From positions 1-64,000 of the forward strand of contig WRLH01000012.1 of NCBI GenBank assembly GCA_009777715.1: DNA of 64,000 nucleotides, in the 5' to 3' direction. The DNA comes from Lachnospiraceae bacterium (lineage in GTDB: Bacteria; Bacillota; Clostridia; Lachnospirales; Lachnospiraceae). A program made the position numbers and the translations under genes. This document shows positions 46,736 through 55,465 of this stretch, piece after piece (position 1 is the first letter of the stretch; every line of letters starts with the position of its first letter). Under the pieces are notes generated by a model. That model had not been told where the DNA came from, made no database searches, and saw only the letters and a program-made list of their open reading frames with translations.

Positions 46736-46771
46736 TCTAATAAGTTAGTTAGAAAGGCATGGTATCATTAA

Positions 46772-47641
46772 ATGGCAAATTTTTTAAAGTTTATTTTATG
46801 TGTTTTAGTATACAGTATTGTTTATATGCTTGTAATCGGGCTCATTCCCTTTTCGCCAGCATTTACGGAAATAACCCGTGAGGTAAGCGAAACGCAAACA
46901 ACCGCATCAACCCTGATGATGTTGCTTCCAATAATCTGGAATTGCTTCACCGCTTATTTTATTATCCGCAATGCGAATGTCAAAGGGAAAAAGCTATTTC
47001 GTAGCCTGATGTTCGTGATGTTTTTTATCGTGTACTTTTTCCCGCAAGCTCTGGGAGCGGAAGCAGCTGATGTACACGGGATGCCGTGGCATGATTTTAT
47101 ACTGCTTTCGATACCGGGTTTAATTTCATTATTGGCAACGCTGCCGCTGATGGTGAAATTTTTCCAAAATAAAAATGTGGCTGATGTAATCGGTGAACAT
47201 GAAAAACTCAAATTCAAACAAAGATACGCAATAAAAATTGGGCTGGGCGGCTTGCTCCTTGCCGGGATCTATATCTTATTTTTACTTACCGTGCAAAGGA
47301 ATGTCGCGGAATACCGGGTTTTTTACCAAGACACCGCGTGGATGCAAGCGGCACACGGAGAAAATTGGCCGGGATTTTTTTATCCGCTCTTTTCAATTCC
47401 GTTCTTTCGCGGGATAATAAACGGCGTGCTTATCCTTCCGTTGCTTCCGCTAATCAAAAAAAGCAAGCTTGTCTTTACAACCGCAATATGCTTGGTGTTC
47501 TTAGCCCCGGCGATAGCTTTTGGTGCCCCTAACCCGCTGTTCCCTGATACAGTAAGGCTCATGCTCATGGCTTCAATGATAATCACCATGCTGTCACTTG
47601 GCATATTTACTGGGAAAGTGATGTGGAAAGAGTATGCTTAA
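46772..47641 (+). CDS. Polytopic membrane protein, unknown family
   Basis: A 289-aa protein with seven or eight predicted membrane helices; I do not recognise the family. Conspicuous polar segments are A-D-V-H-G-M-P-W-H-D and A-A-H-G-E-N-W-P-G-F between helices, both containing His, so metal or ligand binding is conceivable. It may be transcribed with the XRE/DUF4097 pair; the leader is GAAAGGCATGG. Confidence 0.8.
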   Translation: MANFLKFILCVLVYSIVYMLVIGLIPFSPAFTEITREVSETQTTASTLMMLLPIIWNCFTAYFIIRNANVKGKKLFRSLMFVMFFIVYFFPQALGAEAADVHGMPWHDFILLSIPGLISLLATLPLMVKFFQNKNVADVIGEHEKLKFKQRYAIKIGLGGLLLAGIYILFLLTVQRNVAEYRVFYQDTAWMQAAHGENWPGFFYPLFSIPFFRGIINGVLILPLLPLIKKSKLVFTTAICLVFLAPAIAFGAPNPLFPDTVRLMLMASMIITMLSLGIFTGKVMWKEYA

Positions 47642-47794
47642 TATATGAAAGGCTAGCTACTAAATTTCAATACCAAAACTGATATGTTCATCTGCACGTT
47701 TTTTAAAGGTTGACTTTTCTATCAAAGAATAGTAGACTAAATGCGAGATATCAGTTCATGAATGGCCAAGGGGGATATTGGAAGGAGTTATGTA

Positions 47795-48178
47795 ATGGCA
47801 GTAGTAAAAAAAGAAGCAGCACCTAAGAAAGCGGCGGCAGCAAAACCAGCGGCAGTAAAACCAGCTACAACGAAGCCAGCGGCAGCGAAACCCGCGGCAG
47901 CGAAACCCGCGGCAGCAAAACCCGCGGCAGCGAAACCAGCAGAGAAGAAAACAAGCACAAGAGCAGTTGCAGTAAAAAAGAGCGAAGTAGTAAAGGTAGA
48001 GTTTAATGGCAAATCTTATACCCAGGATGATTTGCTAAAGAGCGCAAGAGATGTTTGGCAATATGACATCGGAAAAGAACCAGCCGACCTTAAAAGCATT
48101 GAGCTTTATATCAAGCCGGAAGAGGAACGGGCTTATTACGTTTTTAATAACGACATAACCGGAAGCTTCGCAATCTAA
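47795..48178 (+). CDS. Ala/Lys/Pro-rich protein with a DUF6465-like C-terminal domain
   Basis: A protein of about 127 aa. Residues 1-60 are a low-complexity A-A-K-P-A repeat tail, as in histone H1-like proteins; residues 65-127 are a small globular domain (V-E-F-N-G-K-S-Y-T-Q-D-D-L, I-E-L-Y-I-K-P-E-E, A-Y-Y-V-F-N). The domain resembles a small family common in Lachnospiraceae. The basic tail could bind nucleic acid. The frame is open from ATG 47762, but AAGGAG (47782-47787) is spaced for ATG 47795. A strong terminator follows. Confidence 0.8.
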   Translation: MAVVKKEAAPKKAAAAKPAAVKPATTKPAAAKPAAAKPAAAKPAAAKPAEKKTSTRAVAVKKSEVVKVEFNGKSYTQDDLLKSARDVWQYDIGKEPADLKSIELYIKPEEERAYYVFNNDITGSFAI

Positions 48179-48210
48179 TGAACCGTACATAAGCAAAGGT
48201 TATAATCTTA

Positions 48211-48240
48211 GGTCGCCGCCGGGCGACCTTTTTTTATTTT
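48211..48240 (+). terminator. Intrinsic terminator
   Basis: A GC-rich stem GGTCGCC (48211-48217) against GGCGACC (48222-48228) followed by a T-rich run. It separates the Ala/Lys-rich protein gene from the heat-shock operon. Confidence 0.92.
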
Positions 48241-48269
48241 TTTTTAATAAATTCTTTTGAAGATATTTA

Positions 48270-48298
48270 TTGACTTTAAGTGGGGAAAGTGCTATTTT
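48270..48298 (+). promoter_or_regulatory. Sigma-A promoter of the hrcA operon
   Basis: TTGACT (48270-48275), 17-base spacer, TATTTT (48293-48298). Transcription would start near 48305, placing the CIRCE at the start of the transcript, as in other CIRCE-controlled operons. Confidence 0.8.
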
Positions 48299-48312
48299 AT
48301 GTAAGGGAGATG

Positions 48313-48339
48313 TTAGCACTCCTAAAAGCTGAGTGCTAA
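48313..48339. promoter_or_regulatory. CIRCE operator (HrcA binding site)
   Basis: A perfect consensus inverted repeat TTAGCACTC (48313-48321), 9-base spacer, GAGTGCTAA (48331-48339). HrcA bound here represses hrcA-grpE-dnaK-dnaJ until heat titrates the GroE chaperonin that keeps HrcA active. Confidence 0.98.
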
Positions 48340-48350
48340 CAACATGAAAA

Positions 48351-49379
48351 ATGCTGTTAGATGACCGCAAACTAAAAATTTTGCAAGCAATAATCCGCAA
48401 TTATTTGGAGACCGGAGAACCAGTTGGCAGCCGCACCATTTCGAAATTTGCTGATTTAAACCTTAGCTCGGCGACAATTAGGAATGAAATGGCAGATCTG
48501 GAAGAAATGGGTTATATCCTGCAACCCCATACTTCCGCCGGGCGGATTCCTTCCGACAAAGGTTATCGTCTTTATGTCGATACGATGATGGAGGAAAAAA
48601 CCCGCGAAATCGAAGAGCTAAAAGAAACATTATTAAAGAAAGCGGATAAAATAGATAAAGTCCTCAAAGAAGCGGCCAAAGTCCTTGCCCAGAATACGAA
48701 CTACGCTTCAATGATAAGCGCCCCAAGTTATATCAGGAACAAGCTAAAGTTTATCCAGCTTTCGAAAGTTGACCAGCACCAGCTGCTTGCGGTTATTGTT
48801 GTTGAGGGGAACGTGATCAAAAACCATATCTTGAAAATAACTGACCAGCTTGATGACGAAACATTACTAAAACTTAATATTTTGCTGAATACTCATCTTA
48901 ATGGGTTATCAATCGAAGAAATAAATTTAAGCATGATTCATCGGCTTAAGCAGCAGGCTGGGACATACAGCGCCATTGTCAGTGAAGTTATTGAAGCGGT
49001 CGGCGAAGCGATTAAAGCTGATGAAGATTTGGAAATATATACCAGCGGCGCAACTAATATCCTCAAATACCCTGAACTTGCCGACCACCAGAAAGCAAGC
49101 GAGCTGATTACGACCTTTGAAGAAAAGCAGTTATTGACCGAGCTGGTCAATGAAAACAAGGATAAAGAGACTGGCTCAACCGGAATTCAAGTTTATATCG
49201 GCAATGAAACGCCAATCGAATCAATGAAAGATTGCAGCATTGTCACAGCGACTTATGAATTAGATGAGGGAATGCGTGGAACGATTGGTATTGTCGGGCC
49301 AAAAAGGATGGATTATGACAAAGTTGTGGGAGTCCTCAAATCCTTAAAATCACAGCTTGAAGACATATATAGAAAATAG
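48351..49379 (+). CDS. hrcA: Heat-inducible transcription repressor HrcA
   Basis: A 342-aa repressor. The winged helix covers about 1-75 (Y-L-E-T-G-E-P-V-G-S-R-T-I-S, S-S-A-T-I-R-N-E-M-A-D-L-E), followed by the regulatory domain ending in G-T-I-G-I-V-G-P-K-R-M-D-Y. It lies 11 bases after the CIRCE it binds. No clear Shine-Dalgarno precedes ATG 48351, so hrcA may be translated weakly. Confidence 0.97.
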   Translation: MLLDDRKLKILQAIIRNYLETGEPVGSRTISKFADLNLSSATIRNEMADLEEMGYILQPHTSAGRIPSDKGYRLYVDTMMEEKTREIEELKETLLKKADKIDKVLKEAAKVLAQNTNYASMISAPSYIRNKLKFIQLSKVDQHQLLAVIVVEGNVIKNHILKITDQLDDETLLKLNILLNTHLNGLSIEEINLSMIHRLKQQAGTYSAIVSEVIEAVGEAIKADEDLEIYTSGATNILKYPELADHQKASELITTFEEKQLLTELVNENKDKETGSTGIQVYIGNETPIESMKDCSIVTATYELDEGMRGTIGIVGPKRMDYDKVVGVLKSLKSQLEDIYRK

Positions 49380-49403
49380 GCTGAACGTCAGAAAGGAATA
49401 AAA

Positions 49404-50009
49404 ATGCAAGATACAGCAACTAAAGCAGATACTGCATTAAATGAAATGGATACTGAAGCACCAATTGAAGCTAAAGCACCAAGCGAATCCAAAGAGCCTT
49501 TGGAATCTTTAAATGAACCAGCGGCTAGTGATGTGCCGGAAAAGAAAGGCTTAAGGAAAAAAGCCAAAACGGATAAACAAAAAGAACGGATTGCCGAGCT
49601 TGAAGACCGCGTTATCCGCCAAATGGCAGAGTTTGAAAACTTCCGTAAACGCACGGAAAAAGAAAAATCATTGATGTTTGAAACCGGGGCCCGCAGTATC
49701 ATCGAGAAAATGCTTCCGGTCGTTGACAATTTCGAGCGAGGCCTAAAAGCAATCCCCGAAGCGGAAAAAGATTCATCCTTTGCCGAGGGAATGAACATGA
49801 TCTACAAGCAATTGATGGCTGAATTTGACAATCTCGATGTCAAAGCCATTCCCGCCGTTGGCCAGGAGTTTAACCCCGATCTCCACAACGCCGTTATGCA
49901 AGTAGAAAGCAGTGAATACGAAACCGGAATCATTGCCGCGGAAATGCAAAGGGGCTACACATATAGGAATACAGTCGTAAGATATAGCATGGTATCAGTC
50001 GTTGAATAG
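49404..50009 (+). CDS. grpE: Nucleotide exchange factor GrpE
   Basis: A 201-aa DnaK cofactor that speeds ADP release. A variable acidic N-terminus (about 1-45) precedes a coiled coil (R-I-A-E-L-E-D-R-V-I-R-Q-M-A-E-F-E-N-F-R-K-R) and the beta-wing head with D-N-F-E-R-G-L and N-P-D-L-H-N-A-V. Second gene of the CIRCE operon. Confidence 0.97.
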   Translation: MQDTATKADTALNEMDTEAPIEAKAPSESKEPLESLNEPAASDVPEKKGLRKKAKTDKQKERIAELEDRVIRQMAEFENFRKRTEKEKSLMFETGARSIIEKMLPVVDNFERGLKAIPEAEKDSSFAEGMNMIYKQLMAEFDNLDVKAIPAVGQEFNPDLHNAVMQVESSEYETGIIAAEMQRGYTYRNTVVRYSMVSVVE

Positions 50010-50045
50010 ACACTAACAACTTATTTTATAGGAGGAAAAATTCAA

Positions 50046-51929
50046 ATGGGAAAAATTATAGGAATCGATTTAGGAACAACCAATAGCTGCGTAGCTGTCA
50101 TGGAGGGGGGAAAACCCACCATTATTACCAATACCGAGGGGCTTCGCACGACTCCATCTGTTGTTGCTTTCACCAAAACGGGCGAACGCTTAGTTGGCGA
50201 ATCGGCGAAACGCCAAGCGGTAACGAACTCAGAGAAAACCATCTCATCAATCAAACGTGACATGGGAAGTGACCGCGGCCGGACCATCGATGACAAAAAA
50301 TATTCACCACAGCAGATTTCCGCAATGGTTTTGCAGAAATTAAAAGCAGACGCAGAAAATTATCTTGGCGAAAAAGTTAACGAGGCGGTTATCACCGTCC
50401 CGGCATATTTTAATGATGCCCAGCGTCAGGCAACCAAAGACGCTGGCAAAATCGCCGGGCTTGATGTCAAGCGGATCATCAATGAACCCACCGCGGCAGC
50501 GTTAGCATATGGGCTTGACAATGAAAAAGAGCAAAAAATCATGGTTTATGACTTAGGCGGCGGAACTTTTGACGTTTCAATCATTGAAATTGGTGATGGC
50601 GTTATTGAAGTTTTGGCAACCAGCGGCGACAACCGTCTTGGCGGTGATGATTTTGATGAAAAAATCACCAACTTTATGCTGGCCGAGTTTAAGAAAACAG
50701 AGGGTGTTGATTTATCAACTGACAAAATGGCCCTCCAGCGTTTGCGCGAAGCAGCCGAAAAAGCAAAAAAAGAACTTAGCAGCGCAACAACAACCAATAT
50801 CAACCTGCCTTTCATTACGGCAACCAATGAAGGCCCAAAACACTTTGACATGAACCTTACCCGTGCCAAATTTGACGAGCTGACCCACGATTTGGTTGAG
50901 CGGACTGCCATTCCAGTCCAAAACGCGATGAAAGATGCTGGCGTTACTTCCAGTGATTTGGGAAAAGTATTGCTTGTTGGCGGTTCAACCCGCACCCCCT
51001 CTGTCCAGGAAAAAGTAAAACAAATAACCGGGCATGAGCCAAGCAAAACCCTTAATCCCGATGAATGTGTTGCCCTTGGCGCGTGTATTCAAGGCGGAAA
51101 GCTGGCTGGTGATGCCGGGGCTGGTGAGATTCTTCTGCTTGACGTTACCCCTCTTTCCCTGTCGATTGAAACGATGGGCGGAGTAGCAACAAGGTTAATT
51201 GAGCGCAATACCACGATTCCGACCAAGAAAAGCCAGATTTTCTCGACCGCTGCTGATAACCAGACTGCTGTTGATATTAATGTTGTCCAAGGCGAACGTC
51301 AGTTCGCAAAAGATAACAAATCATTGGGCCAATTCCGTCTTGACGGTATTCCGCCAGCGATGAGAGGAATGCCGCAAATCGAAGTAACTTTCGATATTGA
51401 TGCCAACGGCATTGTCAACGTATCGGCAAAGGATTTGGGAACAGGCAAAGAACAGCACATCACGATTACTGCTGGCTCGAATATGTCCGAATCTGATATT
51501 GACAAAGCCATCAAAGAAGCGGCCGAATTTGAAGCCCAGGATAAAAAACGCAAAGATTGCATTGATACAAGAAATGATGCCGACGCTTTTGTTTTCCAGA
51601 CCGAAAAGGCTTTAGCAGAAGTTGGTGACAAAATCGATGAAAGTGAAAAATCTTTGGTTGAAACGGATGTTGCCGCGGTTAAGGCAATTCTTGAACGCAC
51701 TTCGGCAGACGAAGAAATGTCGGACTCAGACCTTGATGAATTAAAGGCAGCCAAAGAAAAACTTACAAATACCGCCCAAGCCCTTTTTACCAAGATGTAT
51801 GAAAATATGCAAGCCCAGGGCGGCGGCCCTGACATGGGGAACATGGGCAACATGGGGGGAATGGACGGCGCGGATATGGGCCCGGCCCCGGAAGGTGATG
51901 TCGTTGACGGCGACTTCCGCGAAGTCTAA
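50046..51929 (+). CDS. dnaK: Molecular chaperone DnaK (Hsp70)
   Basis: A 627-aa Hsp70. ATPase domain signatures [22 protein letters not shown] and [11 protein letters not shown] are intact, then the substrate-binding domain ([13 protein letters not shown]) and a lid ending in a Gly/Met-rich tail. The C-terminus [11 protein letters not shown] is of the EEVD-like kind. It is followed by a 12-bp hairpin before dnaJ. Confidence 0.98.
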   Translation: MGKIIGIDLGTTNSCVAVMEGGKPTIITNTEGLRTTPSVVAFTKTGERLVGESAKRQAVTNSEKTISSIKRDMGSDRGRTIDDKKYSPQQISAMVLQKLKADAENYLGEKVNEAVITVPAYFNDAQRQATKDAGKIAGLDVKRIINEPTAAALAYGLDNEKEQKIMVYDLGGGTFDVSIIEIGDGVIEVLATSGDNRLGGDDFDEKITNFMLAEFKKTEGVDLSTDKMALQRLREAAEKAKKELSSATTTNINLPFITATNEGPKHFDMNLTRAKFDELTHDLVERTAIPVQNAMKDAGVTSSDLGKVLLVGGSTRTPSVQEKVKQITGHEPSKTLNPDECVALGACIQGGKLAGDAGAGEILLLDVTPLSLSIETMGGVATRLIERNTTIPTKKSQIFSTAADNQTAVDINVVQGERQFAKDNKSLGQFRLDGIPPAMRGMPQIEVTFDIDANGIVNVSAKDLGTGKEQHITITAGSNMSESDIDKAIKEAAEFEAQDKKRKDCIDTRNDADAFVFQTEKALAEVGDKIDESEKSLVETDVAAVKAILERTSADEEMSDSDLDELKAAKEKLTNTAQALFTKMYENMQAQGGGPDMGNMGNMGGMDGADMGPAPEGDVVDGDFREV

Positions 51930-51943
51930 AGGCTTTAAATTTT

Positions 51944-51981
51944 ATGCTCCTTTCAAAGTCTTTAGGCTCTGAAAGGAGCAT
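51944..51981 (+). promoter_or_regulatory. dnaK-dnaJ intergenic hairpin sequestering an SD-like sequence
   Basis: ATGCTCCTTTCA (51944-51955) pairs perfectly over 12 bases with TGAAAGGAGCAT (51970-51981), with a 14-base loop. The right arm is the recurring GAAAGGAGCAT leader, here buried in the stem. No U-run follows, so it is not a standard terminator. The dnaJ ATG at 52011 has a second, poorer ribosome site (AAAAGGAT). Possible roles are mRNA processing, partial attenuation or a thermosensor. Confidence 0.7.
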
Positions 51982-52010
51982 GATATAAATATAAAAAAAG
52001 GATAACCTAC

Positions 52011-53162
52011 ATGGCAGAACAAAAAAGAGACTATTATGAAGTCCTCGGCTTAGATAGGAATGCTGATGATGCAGCCCTCAAAAAGGCCTACCGCAGCTTG
52101 GCAAAAAAATATCATCCCGATATGAATCCTGGCGACACAAATGCCGAGAAGAAATTCAAAGAAGCATCGGAAGCATATGCTGTTCTTAGTGACCCTGAGA
52201 AAAAGCAAAAATATGACCAATTCGGCCATGCAGCTTTTGAAAACGGCGGCGGGTTCAGCGGATTTGAAAACTTTGATTTCAGCGACATCTTTGGTGACAT
52301 CTTTGGCGACTTTTTTGGCGGCGGTTCACGCCGCCGGGCGAATAACGGCCCAATGAAAGGAGCAAATCTCCGCACTAGCGTCCGGATTACCTTTGAAGAA
52401 GCTGTATTTGGCGTAGAAAAAGATATTGAGCTGACTCTAAAGGACGAATGCAGTGTCTGCCATGGAAGCGGAGCAAAACCCGGAACAAGCCCCGAAACTT
52501 GCGCCAAATGCGGCGGCAAGGGCCAAGTAGTTTTCAGCCAGCAATCATTTTTTGGCACAGTCCGCAATGTCCAGACTTGCCCTGACTGCCGTGGCAGCGG
52601 CAAAATGGTCAAGGAAAAATGCCTTGACTGTGGCGGGGGCGGGTATATAGCTAGCCGCAAAACAATCCAAGTTGCTATCCCGGCTGGCATTGATAATGGG
52701 CAAAGCGTCCGTATCCGGGAAAAAGGCGAACCGGGAAGCAATGGCGGGCCGCGCGGCGACCTGCTTGTTGAAGTTGTGGTTGGCCGCCATCCCCATTTCC
52801 AGCGTCAGGAATACAATATTTTCTCGACCGTTACCATGTCTTACGCTATCTCGGCTTTAGGCGGTGAGATAGTTATTGATACAGTAGACGGAAAAGTTAT
52901 TTATGATGTTAAAGCAGGTACGCAGACCGAAACAAAGGTCCGCTTAAAAGGAAAAGGCGTTCCATCGCTTAGAAGCCGTGATATCCGGGGTGACCATTAT
53001 GTTACCTTGGTTATCAAAACTCCCGAAAAGCTTTCATCAGAAGCAAAAGACCTCTTAAAGCGTTTTGATGAAATAACCGGGAACAGCTTAAGCGCAGCCA
53101 AGAATGTCACTGGTGAAAAAAGCGAAACCAAAAGCACAAAAAAGAAAAAGCGTTGGTCGTGA
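52011..53162 (+). CDS. dnaJ: Chaperone DnaJ (Hsp40)
   Basis: A 383-aa type I Hsp40 that stimulates DnaK. The J domain (about 5-70) has H-P-D-M, a Gly/Phe region follows (about 75-115), then four zinc-binding repeats ([32 protein letters not shown]) and the client-binding domain. Last gene of the operon; a strong terminator follows. Confidence 0.98.
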   Translation: MAEQKRDYYEVLGLDRNADDAALKKAYRSLAKKYHPDMNPGDTNAEKKFKEASEAYAVLSDPEKKQKYDQFGHAAFENGGGFSGFENFDFSDIFGDIFGDFFGGGSRRRANNGPMKGANLRTSVRITFEEAVFGVEKDIELTLKDECSVCHGSGAKPGTSPETCAKCGGKGQVVFSQQSFFGTVRNVQTCPDCRGSGKMVKEKCLDCGGGGYIASRKTIQVAIPAGIDNGQSVRIREKGEPGSNGGPRGDLLVEVVVGRHPHFQRQEYNIFSTVTMSYAISALGGEIVIDTVDGKVIYDVKAGTQTETKVRLKGKGVPSLRSRDIRGDHYVTLVIKTPEKLSSEAKDLLKRFDEITGNSLSAAKNVTGEKSETKSTKKKKRWS

Positions 53163-53193
53163 AAAAAAAGGCTGCCGATGGGCAGCCTTTTTT
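53162..53193 (+). terminator. Intrinsic terminator of the hrcA-dnaJ operon
   Basis: An A-run, the stem GGCTGCC (53170-53176) against GGCAGCC (53181-53187) with loop GATG, then a T-run. Immediately after the dnaJ stop codon. Confidence 0.93.
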
Positions 53194-53280
53194 CTGTCAT
53201 TGGGTTTGCGCAACTGCGCTTTTGTCATTGTGGCCTCGCGTAATTGCGTTGTTTTGTCATTGCGGCCTTGCGCCGCAATC
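53192..53280. repeat. Degenerate ~30-bp REP-like repeats
   Basis: Three copies start with TGTCATTG at 53195, 53223 and 53255. The second and third share TTTTGTCATTG(T/C)GGCCT(C/T)GCG. GTCATTGCGG (53256-53265) recurs as its exact reverse complement at 58973-58982, so this is a dispersed family. Confidence 0.7.
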
Positions 53281-53303
53281 TTGCAAGTAACTGCGTTGCT
53301 TTT

Positions 53304-53684
53304 TTACTTTAAGTTCTTAGATTTTACCACCTTGGCGCCGAACGGCCTAAGCGCAAGGGCAGCCAGCTTAAAATTTTGCTTGCCAAAAGGAATGCCAATA
53401 ACCGTTATGCAGAAAAGAATGCCAACTAGCGCATAACCAATCGCCAGCTCGATTCCGCCGAAGATAAGCCAGAGAATATTAAGGATAAACCGCCCGGCAT
53501 TACCTTCATCGCGGACAATTTCTTTGCCAAAAGGCATTACTGCAAGCTTGGCTATTTTGAAGCATTGCGTCCCAACCGGGATGCCGATAATCGTAATGCA
53601 CCAAAGTAAACCGATAAGACACCATAAAAGACCCAAAATTGCTCCGCCAAAAACAAACCAAATAATGTTACCTAAAAATTTCAT
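53304..53684 (-). CDS. YccF-domain inner membrane protein
   Basis: A protein of about 126 aa with two similar halves, each holding paired membrane helices and the family motif G-I-P-V-G-T-Q-C-F-K-I-A-K-L / G-I-P-F-G-K-Q-N-F-K-L-A-A-L. Role unknown in the family. The frame is open from 53699, but AGGAGG overlaps those codons and is spaced for the ATG at 53684-53682 (M-K-F-L-G-N). It stands alone, convergent with the dnaK operon. Confidence 0.88.
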   Translation of the reverse strand: MKFLGNIIWFVFGGAILGLLWCLIGLLWCITIIGIPVGTQCFKIAKLAVMPFGKEIVRDEGNAGRFILNILWLIFGGIELAIGYALVGILFCITVIGIPFGKQNFKLAALALRPFGAKVVKSKNLK

Positions 53685-53799
53685 CTTTCGCCTCCTCATA
53701 AAAAAAGATTTCCTATGTATCTCCCTATCTTTAATATATACTATGCTGATGTATTTGGCAAGTGAAAACAGATGAAAGCTACATAGAATTTCATCATTG

Positions 53800-54789
53800 T
53801 TACTCGCCCTTGCCTTTCTTATTCAGCAGCCGCCCAACAAGTAACAGGATTCCGCCAATGATTAAGCCGGAAAGCAAAATTAAAAGGAAAATATTGGGAT
53901 TTAGCGTTTCGATGTTCCAGACGAGGAGATTTGCCCCTTTAAATCGGGATGGATATGTGCCATCAAGTATCCAATCCATCACGCCCAGCCCATAGGATAA
54001 AAAGCAACCGCCAAATATAAATGAAAGCCCGGCTTTTATAAATGCGTTTGCTTTTAGATAGCGGATAATAAGGAACAGTCCCCAAGGGAAAATAAGCGCA
54101 ACAAATGCGGACAAAAGGCCAAGATACCAATCGGACAATATATTTACCCCGATAAAAAACCCACTAGCAATAATAACAGCAAAAACCATCAATGTGTTAA
54201 GTGCCATCGCGATAAGCCCTTTGTGATGGCGGGCGCTGCCAGTCAGGTTTAGCTGGCTTAATATATACGGCGCAAACAAAATAGAAAGCCCTAATAGAAC
54301 CGATACAGCAGCGACAAAAAACCACTCTCCCCTCGTGTATATCGCGCAGGTCATCAATAGTAAAAGCAAGCTTCCGGTGAAACAGCCGAGTGTCCATAAG
54401 CCCTTTTTCTTTTCAAAAATAAGCGGGACGACCGTAACTGAAGCCAGTATCATCAGTGAGGCCAGCACGATAAAGAACCAATCCAGTGTGCGTAAGGTGG
54501 CTAAATTTACGATTAAGCAGACCAGAATCGGGATTAGCAAGAACCCGGCAATGCTTACCCCGGTTATGAATGATTTCCGCTTTACGGTTTTTGCATGATG
54601 TCCAATGATGTCCGTCCGCTCGCTTTTTATCCGGTTATCAATCGTGTTGTCCTTAATTTTATCCAAAATGGTTTTGCAGGAATCACAATCTGCCAAATGC
54701 TCCTCCACAAGCCGTTTGCTGTCGCTGCTTAAAACAGCATCATGATAAAGGGGCAATAAATCCTTTGTAACGTGACATGATATTTTCAT
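53800..54789 (-). CDS. Anti-sigma factor with zinc-finger N-terminus
   Basis: A 329-aa membrane protein. Residues 1-45 form a zf-HC2 anti-sigma domain (V-E-E-H-L-A-D-C-D-S-C-K gives H-X3-C-X2-C). About eight membrane helices follow. It overlaps the ECF sigma gene by 4 bases, the classic arrangement in which the anti-sigma holds its sigma at the membrane until a signal arrives. Confidence 0.9.
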   Translation of the reverse strand: MKISCHVTKDLLPLYHDAVLSSDSKRLVEEHLADCDSCKTILDKIKDNTIDNRIKSERTDIIGHHAKTVKRKSFITGVSIAGFLLIPILVCLIVNLATLRTLDWFFIVLASLMILASVTVVPLIFEKKKGLWTLGCFTGSLLLLLMTCAIYTRGEWFFVAAVSVLLGLSILFAPYILSQLNLTGSARHHKGLIAMALNTLMVFAVIIASGFFIGVNILSDWYLGLLSAFVALIFPWGLFLIIRYLKANAFIKAGLSFIFGGCFLSYGLGVMDWILDGTYPSRFKGANLLVWNIETLNPNIFLLILLSGLIIGGILLLVGRLLNKKGKGE

Positions 54790-55265
54790 TTCTTATCCAT
54801 CCTTTCTTGAATTTTTAGCCGGGCGCGATGGTATGTGACGCGGGCCCAGTTTTCGGTCTTGCCGAAGATGAGGCCGATTTTTTGAAAACTTAATTCGCCA
54901 AAGACCCTAAGACCAAATACCTCTTTATACGGCTCATCCAAATTATGAAGCACCTGATAAATCCGGAAAGCAGACTCTTCATCAACCAGCGTTTCCAAAA
55001 TATTGCTTTCAGAAATAGAATCATGGTTTGCCGGGCTTGTTTTTTTCTGCACTCGATACTCATCAGCAAGCAGATTTTTCGCGATTGAGCAAAGCCAAGA
55101 AAATAAAGCGGAATCACCGCGATATTTTTTGTCGGTTGCCATCGCCTTGAAAAAAGTCTTTTGCGTGATTTCCTCGGACAAGTCCCGATTTTTGGAAAGC
55201 GTCATAACAAATGAATAAACCTGCATATAATAGGCGTTATACAGCTGTTCAAAATCTGCATCCAC
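54786..55265 (-). CDS. ECF RNA polymerase sigma factor
   Basis: A 159-aa group IV sigma factor with region 2 (about 10-75; D-L-S-E-E-I-T-Q-K-T-F-F-K-A, F-S-W-L-C-S-I-A-K-N) and region 4 (about 100-155; E-V-F-G-L-R-V-F-G-E-L-S-F-Q-K-I-G, W-A-R-V-T-Y-H-R-A-R). GGGAG precedes the ATG. The promoter upstream has the -35/-10 form used by ECF sigmas, so it probably drives its own synthesis. Confidence 0.94.
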   Translation of the reverse strand: MDADFEQLYNAYYMQVYSFVMTLSKNRDLSEEITQKTFFKAMATDKKYRGDSALFSWLCSIAKNLLADEYRVQKKTSPANHDSISESNILETLVDEESAFRIYQVLHNLDEPYKEVFGLRVFGELSFQKIGLIFGKTENWARVTYHRARLKIQERMDKK

Positions 55266-55297
55266 ATCATCTCTCCCTTCGATTAGATTTTAATGAT

Positions 55298-55325
55298 TAG
55301 ACGGCGAAAATTTGATTTCGTTACA
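55298..55325 (-). promoter_or_regulatory. ECF-type autoregulatory promoter
   Basis: On the minus strand TGTAAC (55325-55320), exactly 16 bases, then CGTCTA (55303-55298). AAC at -35 and CGTC at -10 is the signature of promoters read by SigX/SigW-like ECF factors. It lies 33 bases ahead of the sigma start codon. Confidence 0.75.
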
Positions 55326-55465
55326 AAGATTTTGAGTATATTATATCAACTTTGACGAGCATATCAATATAAAACTTCAGAAGATAGCATTGACCAACTT
55401 TTATTTGCCTGTCACGATAAAATCTTTTATACTATACTTAAACACAAGCGGGAGGTGACCCCATT

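Noticed and set aside
47830-47945. CRISPR-like or minisatellite array
   Set aside because: The repeats are in-frame codons for A-A-K-P-A in a coding gene, with no spacers.
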